A DNA stretch of 64,000 nt from Nymphaea colorata (taxonomy: Eukaryota > Streptophyta > Magnoliopsida > Nymphaeales > Nymphaeaceae). Both the position numbers and the translations under genes were made by a program. The DNA is taken from the NCBI RefSeq assembly GCF_008831285.2, contig NW_022204667.1, positions 1 to 64,000 on the forward strand. Direction: 5' to 3'. Of this stretch, positions 22,534 to 37,500 are shown piece after piece. How positions within the stretch are numbered: the stretch's first letter is position 1; every line of letters begins with the position of its first letter. Below the pieces are notes generated by a model, which worked only from the letters and a program-made list of their open reading frames with translations, did no database searches and was not told the origin of the DNA.

Positions 22534-25500
22534 CGTATGACATTTAATACATTCATTTGATATTTATAGTTAATGTAATGAATATAAAATGTTGTTACAT
22601 TTATATTCAATGATTTAAGGGATTGAAACAACTAGTTTGCGGTAATTCAAATGAGGTTTAAAGCATTCATTCGATCCACTATTGTTAAGCTAATTTATCA
22701 AACTTGTCGTTTCATTTATATTGTTGATTGATTGAAGAGATTAAAATCACAATTTTGTATCATTTGATATTTATAGATAATGTAATGAATATAAAATGTT
22801 GTTACATTTATATTCAATGATTTATGTGATTGAAACAACTAGTTTGTACTAATTCAAATGAGATTTACAACATTCATTCGATCAACTATTGGTAATCCAA
22901 TTTGTTAAACTTGTCATTTCATTTATATTGTTGATTGATTGAAGAGATTAAAATCACAATTTCGTATGAATATGAATGAAGTTTCTGCCATTCATTTAAT
23001 CTCCTATAGCTGATTCAATGTGTTTAACTTGCTTTGACATCGATATTGAATGAATTAAAGGATTGAAATCACAAGTTATATGAAATCGAATGGGATTTCA
23101 GCCATTAATTTGCACAATTATACAATCGTAATTAATTAATCATATTTGTTTAACCAGTTTTTATATAGATATTGAATGATTTTGAGGATTGAAATCACAA
23201 GTTCATATGAACACAAATGGGATTTCAGTTTTTCTTTTGATCCCTTATAGTTAATCAAATGAATTTCAATTTCTCCTACAACCATATTGAATGATTTAAG
23301 GAATGGAAATCAAACGTTCATGTGAATACAAATGGGATTTATGCCATTAATTTCATCACTTATAGTTAATCGAACGAGTTAAATATGTTGTTACATTTAT
23401 ATTTAAGATTTTAAGGGAATGAAATCATTAGTTTGTATGAATACGAATGAGATTTAAGCTCTTCATTTGGTCCCTTGCAGTTAATCGAATGAGTTTAACA
23501 TTTTGTTGCATTTATATTGACTGATTTAATAAATTGAAATCACAAGTACGTATGAATGCCAATCTGATTTAAGTCATTGATTTGATCTCATATAGTTAAT
23601 CCATGAGTCAACATGTTGCTACATTTATATTAAATGATTACGGGATTGAGTTAACAAGTTTGTATGAACATGAGTGCGAGTTACACCATTCTTTGAATCC
23701 CTTATAGTTATGCCAATGAGTTCAACTTCTTGCTACATCTATATTTGAAAAATTAATTGATTGAAATCACAAGTTCATACAAACATGAATGAGATTTAAT
23801 ACATTAATTTGATACTTATAGTTAATCGAACGAGTATAACTTGTTGTTTCATCTACATTCAATAACATAAGGGATTGAAGTCACTAGTTTGTAAGAATTC
23901 AAATGAGGTCCAAAACATTCATCTGATCCATTATCGTTAAGTGAATGAGTCAAACTTGTCGTTATGTTTCTGTTGAGTTGATTTAAGGGATTGAAATTAC
24001 AATTTCATATGAATATGAATGAAATTTAAGCCATTCATTTGATCTCCTATATTTGATCTTGTGTGTAACTTGCTTTTATATCGATATTGAAATAACTAAG
24101 GGATTCAAATCGTAAGTTTTATGAATATGAATGAGATTTAAGCTATTCATTTGATTCATTATAGTGATTAAAATGAATTAAACTTGTTATTATATTTATA
24201 TCGAATAATTTAAGTGATTGAAATCACAAGTTTGTATAAATACGATTGAGATATAAGTCATTCATTTTCTCCACCATAGTTGATCCAATGAGTTCAACAT
24301 GTTGTTACATTTACATTTATCGATTTAGGAGATTGAAATCACAACTTTGTTTGAAAACAAATATAATTTCTGCCAATCATTTAATCAGTCATTGTTAATC
24401 AATATGTGTTCAACTTGTTATAATTTATATTGAATGATTTATTCAACTTGTTATAATTTATATTGAATGATTTAAATGACTGAAATCACAAGTTCGTATG
24501 AGTACAAATAGAGTTGAACTCATCCATTTACTCTATTATAGTTAATGCAATGACTTGAACTTCTTATTGCATTTATATTCAATGATATAATAGACTGAAA
24601 TCACAAGCTCGTGTGAATATGAATCTGATTTTAGTCATTCATTTGATCCCTTATAGTAAATCCAATGAGTTGAACTTGTTGCTATGTTCATATTGAATGT
24701 TTGCGGGATTGAGATAACAAGTTTGTATGAATACAAATGAGACTTACGCCATTCATTGAATCCTTTATAGTTATGCCAATAAGTTTAACTTGTTGTTACA
24801 TCCATATTTGAAGATTTAAGAGATTGAAATCACAAGTTCATACAAATATGGATGAGATTTAATACATTCATTTGATACTTATTGTTAATCGAATGAGTAT
24901 AACTTGTTGTTTCATCTACATTCTATAATTTAAGGGATTGAAGTCACCAGTTTGTAAGAATTCAAATCAGGTCAAAAAAATTCATTCGATCCATTATTGT
25001 TAAGCCAATGAGTCAAACTTGTCGTTACATTTCTATTGATTGATTTATGGGATTGAAATTACAATTTCATATGAATACGAATGAAATTTCAGCCGTTCAT
25101 TTGATCTCCTGTATTTGATGCAACGTGCAACTTGTTTTTATATTTCTATTGAATGAATTAAGGGATTAAAATCACAAGTTATATGAATACGAATGAGATT
25201 CAAGCCATTCATTTGATTCTTGATAGTGGATCCAATGAATTAACTACAATGGATCAAATGAATGGCTTAAATCCCACTCGCATTCATACAAACTTGTGAT
25301 TGTAATTCCTTCTGTCATTCAATATAAATGTAACAACAAGTTGAACTCATTGGATTGACTATACGAAATTAAATGAATGACTTAAACCTAATTAGTACTC
25401 ATCTGAATTGTTATTTCAATCGCTTAAATCATTTGATATATATTTTGCAACAAGTTAAACACATTGGATTAACTTTAAAAGATCAACTAAGAGCATAAAT

Positions 25501-27391
25501 TTCAATTCTCGCATATTAAAACGAGCAAAATTTAATATATTGGGATGAGTTTATTAAATGATTAAGGGGATTGAAATTTCAGGTTTGTATGAAAACGAGT
25601 GAAATTTAAGTAATTCATTTGATCCATTATAGTTAATCTAATTAGTTCAACTTTTCTTATATCTATATTAAGTGATTTAATATATTCAAATCACAAGTTC
25701 ATATGAATACGAATCTCATTTAAGCCATTCATTTACATGCATATTTGTTAAGCTAATGAGTTCAACTTGTTGTCACATTTGTATTGATTGATTTAAGGGA
25801 TTAAAATCACAAATTTGTATGAATACGAATGAGATTTAAATTATTCCTTTGATCCCTTGTATTTAATCTAATGTGTTTAACTTGTTTTTACATCTACAAT
25901 GAATTATTTAAGCGACTGTATTCACACGTTCACATAAATGCAATTGGGATTTAAGTCATTAATTCAATCTTTATAGTTAATTGAATGATTTCAACTTCTT
26001 GTTATAATCATATTTACTGTTGTTGGGGATTGAATTTGAGTGAAATTTAAGCTCTTATTTGATCTTTTAAAGTTAATCCAATGTGTTTAACTTGTTGTAA
26101 AATATGTATCAATGGGATGGAAATTTAAGGTCTTATTTCAATCACTTGTAGTTAATTCAATGAGTTAAACATGTTGTTACGTTTATATTGAATGACTTAA
26201 GGGATGGAAATAACAAGTTTGTTTGAACACGAATGAGATTTAAGTCCTTCCTTGGATCCCTTATACTTATGCCAATGAGTTCAACCTTTTGTTACGTCTA
26301 TATTGATTGGTTTAGAAAATTAAAATCACAAGTTCATATGAATACGAATAAGATTTAGGTCATTCACTTGATCTATTATAGTTAACCAATGAATTGAACT
26401 TGTTGTTCAATTTGATTTAAGAGACTGGGATCATAAGGTCGTACAAATATGAATGAGATTTAAGTAATTCATTTCGTCCATTATAGTTAACACAATGAGT
26501 TGAACAAGTTGTCATATCTATATTGATTGATTTATTAGATTTAAATCACACGTTCACATGAAGACGAATTGGATTTAAAACATTCATTTGATCCGATATA
26601 GTTTGTACCACGTGTTCAACTTGTCATTATATCTAGATTGAATGATTTACGAGATTAAAAGTACATGTTCATATGAATACGAATGGGACTTAAGTCATTC
26701 ATTACATCCCTTATGTTTAATCCAGCGCGTTTAACATATTGTTTTATCTATGTTGAGTAATTGAAGGGATTGAAATGACAAGTTCATATGAATATGAATG
26801 ACTTGATCCATCACTAGTTAACTCAATGTGTTTAACTTCTTGTTGTATCTATATTGAATGATGAAGGGAATGATATCACAAGTTCGTATGCACACCTTTA
26901 TACTTATTCAAATGAGATCAACTCCTTGTTATATTTTTGTTGATGATTAAATGATTTGAAATCATGAATACAAATGGGTTTTGTCATTCATTTGATCCAT
27001 TATAGTAAATGCAATGAGTTTAACTTGTTTTTATATTTATATTAAATCACCTAAAGAATTCAAATCACAAGTTTTTATGAATACGAATGGGACTTAAGCC
27101 ATTGGTTTGATCACTTATAGCTATCGAAAGAGTTTATATACTGAATGTTGTTAGAGATTAAAATCAAAAGCTCATATGAATACAAATGGGATTTAAGACA
27201 TTCATTTGATCCCTTATAGTTAATTCAATGTGTTCAACTAGTTATATCTATATTGAATAGTTTAAGATATTGAAATAACAAGTTCATATTAATACGAATG
27301 AGATTCCAAGACACTTTGTTTCCTTATTGTCAATCCAATGGTTTAACTTGTTATTTATATTTGAAGATTTAAGGGGTTAAAATGACAAGTT
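22534..27391. repeat. S1 higher-order repeat, copy 3 (4,858 bp, most complete)
   Basis: The most complete copy and the reference for the others, about 42 monomers long. Inverted block at 25,240-25,524. A characteristic spacer rich in TAATTAATTAATCAT, seen also in copies 4 and 5, is at about 23,123. Confidence 0.85.
25240..25524 (-). repeat. Inverted monomer block in S1 copy 3
   Basis: Same block and same entry junction TTAACTACAATGG. Its presence in every sufficiently long copy shows the inversion is part of the amplified unit. Confidence 0.85.
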
Positions 27392-30300
27392 CGTACGACA
27401 TTTAATACATTCATTTGATATTTATAGTTAATCTAATGAATATAAAATGTTGTTACATTTATATTCAATGATTTAAGGGATTGAAACAACCAGTTTGTAG
27501 TAATTCAAATGAGGTTTAAAACTTTCATTCGATCCACTATTGTTAAGCCAATTTGTCAAACTTTTCGTTTCATTGATATTGTTGATTGATTGAAGAGATT
27601 AAAATCACAATTTTGTATCATTTGATATTTATAGTTAATGTAATGAATATAAAATGTTGTTACATTTATATTCAATGATTTAAGTGATTGAAACAACTAG
27701 TTTGTACTAATTCCAATGAGGTTTAAAACATTCATTCGATCAACTATTGTCAAGCCAATTTGTTAAACTTGTCGTTTCATTTATATTGTTGATTGATTGA
27801 AGAGATTAAAATCACAATTTCGTATGAATATGAATGAAATTTCAGCCATTCATTTTCAGTGTGTTTAACTTGCTTTTACATCGATATTGAATGAATTAAA
27901 GGATTGAAACCACAAGTTCCATGAATTCGAATGGGATTTCAGCCATTAATTTGCACAATTATACAATCGTAATTAATTAATCATATTTGTTTAACCAGTT
28001 TTTATATAAATATTGAATGATTTTAAGGATTGAAATCACAAGTTCATATGAACCCAAATGGGATTTGAGTTTTTCATTTGATCCATTATAGTTAATCAAA
28101 TGAGTTTCAATTGCTCCTACAACTATATTGAAAGATTTAAGGAATGAAAATCAAACGTTCATGCGAATACGAATGAGATTTAAGCCATTAATTTCATCAC
28201 TTATAGTTAATCGAAGGAGTTAAATATGTTGTTATATTTATATTTAATGATTTAAGGGAATGAAATCATTAGTTTGTACGAATACGAATGAGATTTAAGC
28301 TCTTCATTTGGTCACTTGCAGTTAATCGAATGAGTTTATCATTTTGTTGCATTTATATTAAATGATTTAATAAATTGAAATCACAAGTACGTATGAATGC
28401 CAATCTGATTTAAGTCATTGATTTGATCTCATATAGTTAATTAATGAGTCAACATGTTGTTACATTTATATTGAATGATTACGGGATGAGTTTGTAAGAA
28501 TTCAAATGAGGTCCAAAACATTCATCTGATCCATTATCGTTAAGCGAATGAGTCAAACTTGCCGTTATGTTTTTGTTGATTGATTTAAGGGATTGAAATT
28601 ACATTTTCATATGAATATGAATGAAATTTGAGCCATTCATTTGATCTCCTATATTTGATCCAGTGTGTAACTTGTTTTTATATCGATATTGAAAGAACTA
28701 AGGGATTCAAATCGTAAGTTCTTTGAATACGAATGAGATTTAAGTCATTCATTTGATTCATTATAGTGAATCCAACGAATTAAACTTATTATTATATTTA
28801 TATCGAATAATTTAAGTGATTGAAATCACAAGTTTGTGTAACTACGAATGAGATATAAGTCATTCATTTTCTCCATCATAGTTAATCCAATGAGTTCAAC
28901 TTGTTGTTACATTTATATTTATCGATTTCGGAGATTGAAATCACAACCTTGTTTGAAAACGATTATAATTTCTGCCAATCATTTAATCTGTCATTGTTAA
29001 TCAATATGTGTTCAAGTTGTTATAATTTATATTGAATGATTTATTCAACTTGTTATAATTTATATTGAATGATTTAAAGGACTGAAATCACAAGTTCGTA
29101 TGAGTACAAATAGAGTTGAAGTCATCCATTTACTCTATTATAGTTAATGCAATGAGTTGAACTTCTTATTGCATTTATATTAAATGATATAATAGACTAA
29201 AATCACAAGCTCGTGTGAATATGAATCTGATTTTAGTCATTCATTTGATCCCTTATAGTAAATCCAATGAGTGTGAATATGAATCTGATTTTAGTCATTC
29301 ATTTGATCCCTTATAGTAAATCCAATGAGTTAAACTTGTTGCTACGTTTATATTGAATGCTTACGGGATTGAGATAACAAGTTTGTATGAATACAAATGA
29401 GACTTACACCGTTCATTGAATGCTTTATAGTTATGCCGATAAGTTTAACTAGTTGTTACATCCATATTTGAAGATTTAAGAGATTGAAATCACAAGTTCA
29501 TATAAATATGAATGAGATTTAATACATTCATTTGATACTTATAGTTAATTGATTGAGTATAACTTGTTGTTTCATCTACATTCTATAATTTAATGGATTG
29601 AAGTCACCAGTTTGTAAGAATTCAAATGAGGTCAAAAAAATTCATTCGATCCATTATTGTTAAGCCAATGAGTCAAACTTGTCATTACATTTCTATTGAT
29701 TGATTTATGTGATTGAAATTACAATTTCATATGAATATGAATGAAATTTCAGCCGTTCATTTGATCTACTGTATTTGATGCAACGTGTAACTTGTTTTTA
29801 TATCGATATTGAATGAATTAAGGGATTAAAATCACAAGTTCTATGAATACGAATGAGATTCAAGCCACTCATTTGATTCATTATAGTGAATCCAATGAAT
29901 TAACTACAATGGATCAAATGAATGGCTTAAATTCCATTCGCATTCATACAAACTTGGGATTATAATCCCTTCTGTCATTCAATATAAATGTAACAACAAC
30001 TTGAACTCATTGGATTGACTATACGGAATTAAATGAATGACATAAATCTAATTAGTACTCATCTAAATTGTTATTTCAATCGCTTAAATCATTTGATATA
30101 TATTTTTCAACAAGTTAAACACAATGGATTAACTTTAAAAGATCAAATAAGAGCATAAATTTCAACTCTCGCATATTAAAACGAGCAAAATTTAATATAC
30201 TGGGATGAGTTTATTAAATGATTAAGGGGGACTGAAGTTTCAGGTTCTTATGAAAACGAGTGAAATTTAAGCAATTCATTTGATCCATTATAGTTAATCT

Positions 30301-32158
30301 AATTAGTTCAACTTTTTCTTATATCTATATTAAGTGATTCAATATATTGAAATCACAAGTTCATATGAATACGAATGAGATTTAAGCCATTCATTTACAT
30401 GCGTATTTGTTAAGCTAATGAGTTCAACTTGTTGTCACATTTGTATTGATTGATTTAAGGGATTAAAATCACAAATTTGTATGAACACGAATGAGATTTA
30501 AATTATTCCTTTGATCCCTTATATTTAATCTAATGTGTTTAACTTGTTTTTACATCTACTATGAATTATTTAAGCGACTGAATTCACACGTCACATAAAT
30601 GCAATTGGGATTTAAGTCATTAATTTGATCTTTATAGTTAATTGAATGATTTCAACTATTTAAGTGACTGCATTCACACGTTCATATAAATGCAATTGAG
30701 ATTTAAGTCATTAATTTGATCTTTATAGTTAATTGGATGATTTCAACTTCTTGTTATATTCATATTTAATGTTGTTGGGGATTGAAATCACAAGTATGTA
30801 TGAATTTGAGTGAAATTTAAGCTCTTATTTGATCTTCTAAACTTAATCCAATGTGTTTAACTTGTTGTAAAATATGTATCAAAGGGATCGAAATTTACTC
30901 TCTTATTTCAATCCCTTGTAGTTAATTAAATGAGTTAAACATGTTGTTATATTTATATTAAGGGATTGAAATAACAAGTTTGTTTGAACACGAACGAGAT
31001 TTAAGCCATTCCTTGGATCCCTTATACTTATGCCAATGAGTTCAACTTGTTGTTACGTCTATATTGATTGGTTTAGAAAATTGAAATCACAAGTTCATAT
31101 GAATACGAATAAGTCTTTCACTTGATCTATTATAGTTAACCAATGAGTTGAACTTGTTGTTCAATTTGATTTAAGAGATTCGGATCATAAGGTCGTACAA
31201 ATACGAATGAGATTTAAGTAATTCATTTCATCCATTATAGTTAACACAATGAGTTGAACATGTTGTCATATCCATATTGATTGATTTAATAGATTTAAAT
31301 CACACGTTCACATGAAGACGAATGGGATTTAAAGCATTCATTTGATCCGATATAGTTTGTACCACGTGTTTAACTTGTCGTTATATCTAGATTGAATGAT
31401 TTATGGTATTAAAAGTACATGTTCATATGAATACGAATGGGACTTAAGTCATTCATTACATCCCTTATGTTTAATCCAACACGTTTAACATATTGTTTTA
31501 TCTATATTCAGTAATTGAAGGGATTGAAATCACAAGTTCGTATGAATATGAATGACTTGATCCATCACTAGTTAACTCAATATGTTTGACTTCTTGTTGT
31601 ATCTATATTGAATGATTAAGGGAATGAAACAAGTTCGTATGCACACCTATATACTTATTCAAATGATATGAACTCCTTGTTATATTTTTGTTCATGATTA
31701 AATGATTTGAAATCATGAATACAAATGGGTTTTGTCATTCATTTGATCCATTATAGTAAATGCAATGAGTTTAACTTGTTTTTATATTTATAATAAATCA
31801 CCTAAAGAATTCAAATCACAAGTTTTTATGAATACGAATGGGACTTAAGTCATTTGTTAGATCACTTATAGCTAATCGAAAGAGTTTAATTTGTTGTTAC
31901 ATATATATTGAATGATGTTAGAGATTGAAATCAAAAGCTCATATGAATACAAATGGGATTTAAGACATTCATTTGATCCCTTATAGTTAATTCAATGTGT
32001 TCAACTAGTTATATCTATATTGAATAGTTTAAGATATTGAAATAACAAGTTCATATTAATACGAATGAGATTCCAAGACATTTTGTTTCCTTATTGTCAA
32101 TCCAATGGTTTAACTTGTTATTTATATTTGAAGATTTATGGGGTTAAAATGAAAAGTT
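27392..32158. repeat. S1 higher-order repeat, copy 4 (4,767 bp)
   Basis: Close to copy 3 along its length. Differences seen by eye are a deletion of about 250 bp at 28,487 (ATTACGGGATGAGTTTGTAAG joins two monomers), a 58-bp tandem duplication at 29,213-29,328, and an extra monomer-size segment around 30,655-30,740. Inverted block at 29,900-30,184. Confidence 0.85.
29900..30184 (-). repeat. Inverted monomer block in S1 copy 4
   Basis: Same block and same entry junction TTAACTACAATGG as the other three copies. Confidence 0.85.
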
Positions 32159-34565
32159 CGTACGAGCTTTAATACATTCATTTGATATTTATAGTTAATC
32201 TAATGAATATAAAATGTTGTTACATTTATATTCAATGATTTAAGGGATTGAAACAACCAGTTTGTAGTAATTCAAATGAGTTTTAAAACATTCATTCGAT
32301 CCACTATTATTAAGCTAATTTGTCACACTTTTCGTTTCATTTATATTGTTGATTGATTGAAGAGATTAAAATCACAATTTTGTATCATTTGATATTTATA
32401 GTTAATGTATTGAATATAAAATGTTCTTACATTTATATTCAATGATTTAAGTGATTGAAACAACTAGTTTGTACTAATTCAAATGAGGTTTAAAACATTC
32501 ATTCGATCAACTATTGTTAAAGCAATTTGTTAAACTTGTCGTTTCATTTATATTGTTGATTGATTGAAGAGACTAAAATCACAATTTCGTATGAATATGA
32601 ATGAAATTTCAGCCATTCATTTGATCTCCTATAGTTCATTCAGTGTGTTTAACTTGCTTTTACATCGATATTGAATGAATTAAAGGATTGAAATCACATG
32701 TTCTATGAATTCGAATGGGATTTCAGCCATTAATTTGAACAATTATACAATCGTAATTAATTAATCATATTTGTTTAACCAGTTTTTATATAAATATTGA
32801 ATGATTTTAAGGATTGAAATCACAAATTCATATGAACACAAATGGGATTTGAGTTTTTCATTTGATCCCTTATAGTTAATCAAATGAGTTTCAATTGGTC
32901 CTACAACTATATTGAATGATTTAAGGAATGGAAATCAAACGTTCATGAGAATACGAATGGGATTTAAGCTATTAATTTTATCACTTATAGTTAATCGAAC
33001 GAGTTAAATATGTTGTTACATTTATATTTAATCATTGAAGAGAATGAAATCATTAGTTTGTGCGAATACGAATGAGATTTAAGCTCTTCATTTGGTGACT
33101 TGCAGTTAATCGAATAAGTTTAACATTTTGTTGCATTTAATTTGACTGATTTAATAAATTGAAATCACAAGTATGTATGAATGCCAATCTGATTTAAGTC
33201 ATTGATTTGATCCAATATAGTTAATCCATGAGTCAAGATGTTGTTACATTTATATTAAATGATTACGGGATTGAGTTAACAAGTTTGTATGAACATGAGT
33301 GAGAGTTACGCCATTCTTTGAATCCCTTATAGTTATGCCAATGAGTTCAACTTCTTGCTACATCTATATTTGAAAAATTAAATGATTGAAATCACAAGTT
33401 CATACAAACATGAATGAGATTTAATACATTCATTTGATACTTATAGTTAATCGAACGAGTATAACTTGTTGTTTCATCTACATTCAATAACATAAGGGAT
33501 TGAAGTCACTAGTTTGTAAGAATCAAATGAGGTCCAAAACATTCATCTGATCCATTATCGTTTAGCGAATGAGTCAAACTTGTCGTTATGTTTCTGTTGA
33601 TTGATTTAAGGGATTGAAATTACAATTTCATAAGAATATGAATGAAATTTGAGCCATTCATTTGATCTCCTATATTTGATCCAGTGTGTAACTTGTTTTT
33701 ATATCGATATTGAAAGAACTAAGGGATTCAAATCGTAAGTTCTATGAATACGAATGACATTTAAGCCATTTATTTGATTCATTATAGTGAATCCAACGAA
33801 ATAAACTTGTTATTATATTTATATCGAATAATTTAAGTGATTGAAATCACAAGTTTGTGTAACTACGAATGAGATATAAGTCATTCATCTTCTCCATCAT
33901 AGTTGATCCAATGAGTTCAACTTGTTGTTACATTTATATTTATCGATTTAGGAGATTGAAATCACAACTTTGTTTGAAAACGAATATAATTTCTGCCAAT
34001 CATTTAATCTGACATTGTTAATCAATATGTGTTCAACTTGTTATAATTTATATTTGAATGATTTATTCAACTTGTTATAATTTATATTGAATGATTTAAA
34101 GGACTGAAATCACAAGTTCGTATGAGTACAAATAGAGTTGAAATCATCCATTTGCTCTATTATAGTTAATGAAATGAGTTGAATTTCTTATTGCATTCAT
34201 ATTCAATGATTAATAGACTGAAATCACAAGCTCGTGTGAATATCAATCTGATTTTAGTCATTCATTTGATCCCTTACAGTAAATCCAATGAGTTGAACTT
34301 GTTGCTATGTTTATATTGAATGTTTATGGGATTGACATAACAAGTTTGTATGAATACAAATGAGACTTACGCCATTCATTGAATCCTTTATAGTTATGCC
34401 GATAAGTTTAACTTGTTGTTACATCCATATTTGAAGATTTAAGAGATTGAAATCACAAGTTCATACAAATATGAATGAGATTTAATACATTCACTTGTTA
34501 CTTATAGTTAATCGAATAAGTATAACTTGTTGTTTCATCTACATTCTATAATTTAAGGGATTGAA
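32159..34565. repeat. S1 higher-order repeat, copy 5 (truncated at about 2.4 kb)
   Basis: It follows copy 3 position by position for about 2.4 kb (32,159-34,565 against 22,534-24,945) and then stops inside GGGATTGAAGTCC, where S2 begins. The inverted block of this HOR would lie beyond the break and is absent. Confidence 0.85.
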
Positions 34566-37500
34566 GTCCAATAAGCATAACTTTCTGTTCGTATCAATAC
34601 GAGTGAGATTTTTGTAATTCATTTCATCACGTCTACCATAAATATAAGAACAAGTTAAACTCATTGAATTAAGTAAAAGGGGTCAAACAAAAGCATAGAT
34701 CCCACTTGTATCCATATGAACTTGTGATTTAAATCATTTAAATCGTTCATTACACATTTAATAACAAGCGAAACACATTAGATTAAATATTAGGGAGCAA
34801 ATTAATGACTTGAATCCTATTCATTCTCATACAAACTTGTGATTTCGATCAAATAAATCATTCAAAATGGATGTATTAACAAATTAAAAACATTCAATTA
34901 AATATGTGTGATCAAATGAATCACTTAAATCCCACTCGTGTTTATACGAACAACTGATTTCAATCGCTTATATCGCGTACTATAGATGTGACGACAAGTT
35001 GAATTCTTTCAATTAAGTACTAGGGATGAAACTAATGCATAGATTCCATTTTTAACTATATGAACCGGTGATTTCAAATATTTAAATCATTCTTTATAGA
35101 AGTAATAAACAGTGAAACACATTATGTTAACTATAAGAGATCAATTGAATGACTTGAATCACAAACTAATGCATGAATGTGCTTAAACATGCATGTTGAA
35201 TGATTTAGTGGAATGAAATCACAAGCTTGTATGAACATAAATGAAATTTAAGTTATTTACTTGTTGTATTTTAGTTAATATAATGTGTTTCGCTTGTTAT
35301 TACATCTATAACGAATGATTTAAATGGTTCAAACTAAAGTTTGTATGAAAAAATGAGATCCATGTCATTCGTTTGACATTAGCCTAATGCATTTCACTTG
35401 TTATTACATGTACAATGATTGATTTTGTTGACTGAAATCACAAGTTAAAATGGATGCAAATGGGATCTACGCATTAGTTTGATCTCTTGTAGTTAATCCA
35501 ATGAGTTGAACTTGTAGTTACATCAATAGTAAGGATCTAATGAATTGCAATCACAAGTTTGTATCAATACGAGTGGGATTTAAGCGATTCATCTGAGCAC
35601 GCATATTTCATTGAATGTGATTAACTTGTCGCTACATCCACGTTGAATGATTTAGTGGATTTAAATCACAAGTTTGCATAAAAATGAACGAAATTCAAGT
35701 GGTTCATTTGCTCTTTTATAGTTAATCTAATGTGTTTCACTCGTTATTACATGTATAAGAAATGATTTAAATGATTGAAATCACCAATTCATATGGACAC
35801 AAATCTGATGTATACATTAGTTTGATGCTTGTAGTTAGTCCAATAAGTAGAACTTTTTGTTTGTTTCGATACGATAACTCATTGAATTAAGTAAAAGGGG
35901 CCAAACGAAAGCATAGATCCCACTTGTATCCTTATGAACTTGTGATTTCAACCTTTTAAATCGTTCATTACACATGTAATAACAAGTGAAACACATTACA
36001 TTAAATATAGGGTAGAAAATTAACGACTTGAATCTTATTCATTCTCATATAAACTTGTGATTTCGATCAAATAAATCATTCAAAATGGATATATTAACAA
36101 GTTAAAAAAATTCAATTAAATATGTGTCATCAAATGAATCGCCTAAATCCCACTCGTGTGTATGCGAACAACTAATTTCAATCGCTTATATCGCGTACTA
36201 TAGATGTAACGACAAGTTAAATTCTTTCGATTAAGTACTAGGGATGAAACTAATGTATAGATTCCATTTTTAACTATGTGAACTGGTGATTTCAATCAAT
36301 TAAATCGTTCTTTATAGAAGTAGTAAACAGTGAAACACATTAGGTTAACTATAAGAGATCAATTGAATGACTTAAATCACAAACTAATGCGTGAATGTGC
36401 TTAAACATGCATGTTGAATAATTTAGTGGAATGAAATCACAAGCTTGTATGAACATAAATGACATTTAAGTTATTTACTTGCTGTAATTTAGTTAATATA
36501 ACGTGTTTCACTTGTTATTACATCTATAACGATTGATTTAAATGGTTCAAACTAAAAGTTGTATGAAAAAATGAGACTCACGTCATTCGTTTGATGACTT
36601 ATCATTAGCCTAATGCGTTTAACTTGTTATTACATGTACAATGATTGATTTTGTTGATTGAAATCACAAGTTCAAATGGATTCAAATGGGATCTACGCAT
36701 TAGTTTGATCTCTTGTAGTCAATCCAAGGAGTTGAACTTGTAGTTACATCAATAGTAAGAATCTAATGAATTGCAATCACAAGTTTGTATCAATACGAGT
36801 GGGATTTAAGCGATTCATCTGACCACGCATATTTCATTGAATGTTATTAACTTGTTGCTACATCCACGTTGAATGATTTAGTGGATTTAAATCACAAGTT
36901 TGCATGAAAACGAACGAAATTCAAGTGGTTCATTTGCTCTTTTATAGTTAACCAAATGTGTTTAACTTGTTATTACATGTATAAGTAATGATTTAAATGA
37001 TTGAAATCACCAATTCACGTGGACACAAATCTGATGTATACATTAGTTTGATGCTTGTAGTTAGTCCAACAAGTAGAACTTTTTGTTTGTTTCAATACGA
37101 GAACTCATTGAATTAAGTAAAATGGGTCAAACGAAAGCATAGATCCTACTTATATCAAATGGATGCAAATGGGATCTACGCATTAGTTTGATCTCTTGTA
37201 GTCAATCCAATGAGTTGAACTTGTAGTTACATCAATAGTAAGGATCTAATGAATAGAAATCACAAGTTTGTATCAATACGAGTGGGATTTATGCGATTCA
37301 TCTGAGCACACATATTTCATTGAATATGATTAACTTGTTGCTACATCTACGTTGAATGATTTAGTGGATTTAAATCAAAAGTTTGCACAAAAATGAACGA
37401 AATTCAAGTGGTCCATTTGCTCTTTTATAGTTAATCTAATGTGTTTCACTTGTTATTACATGCATAAGGAATGATTTAAATGATTGAAATCACCAAATCA

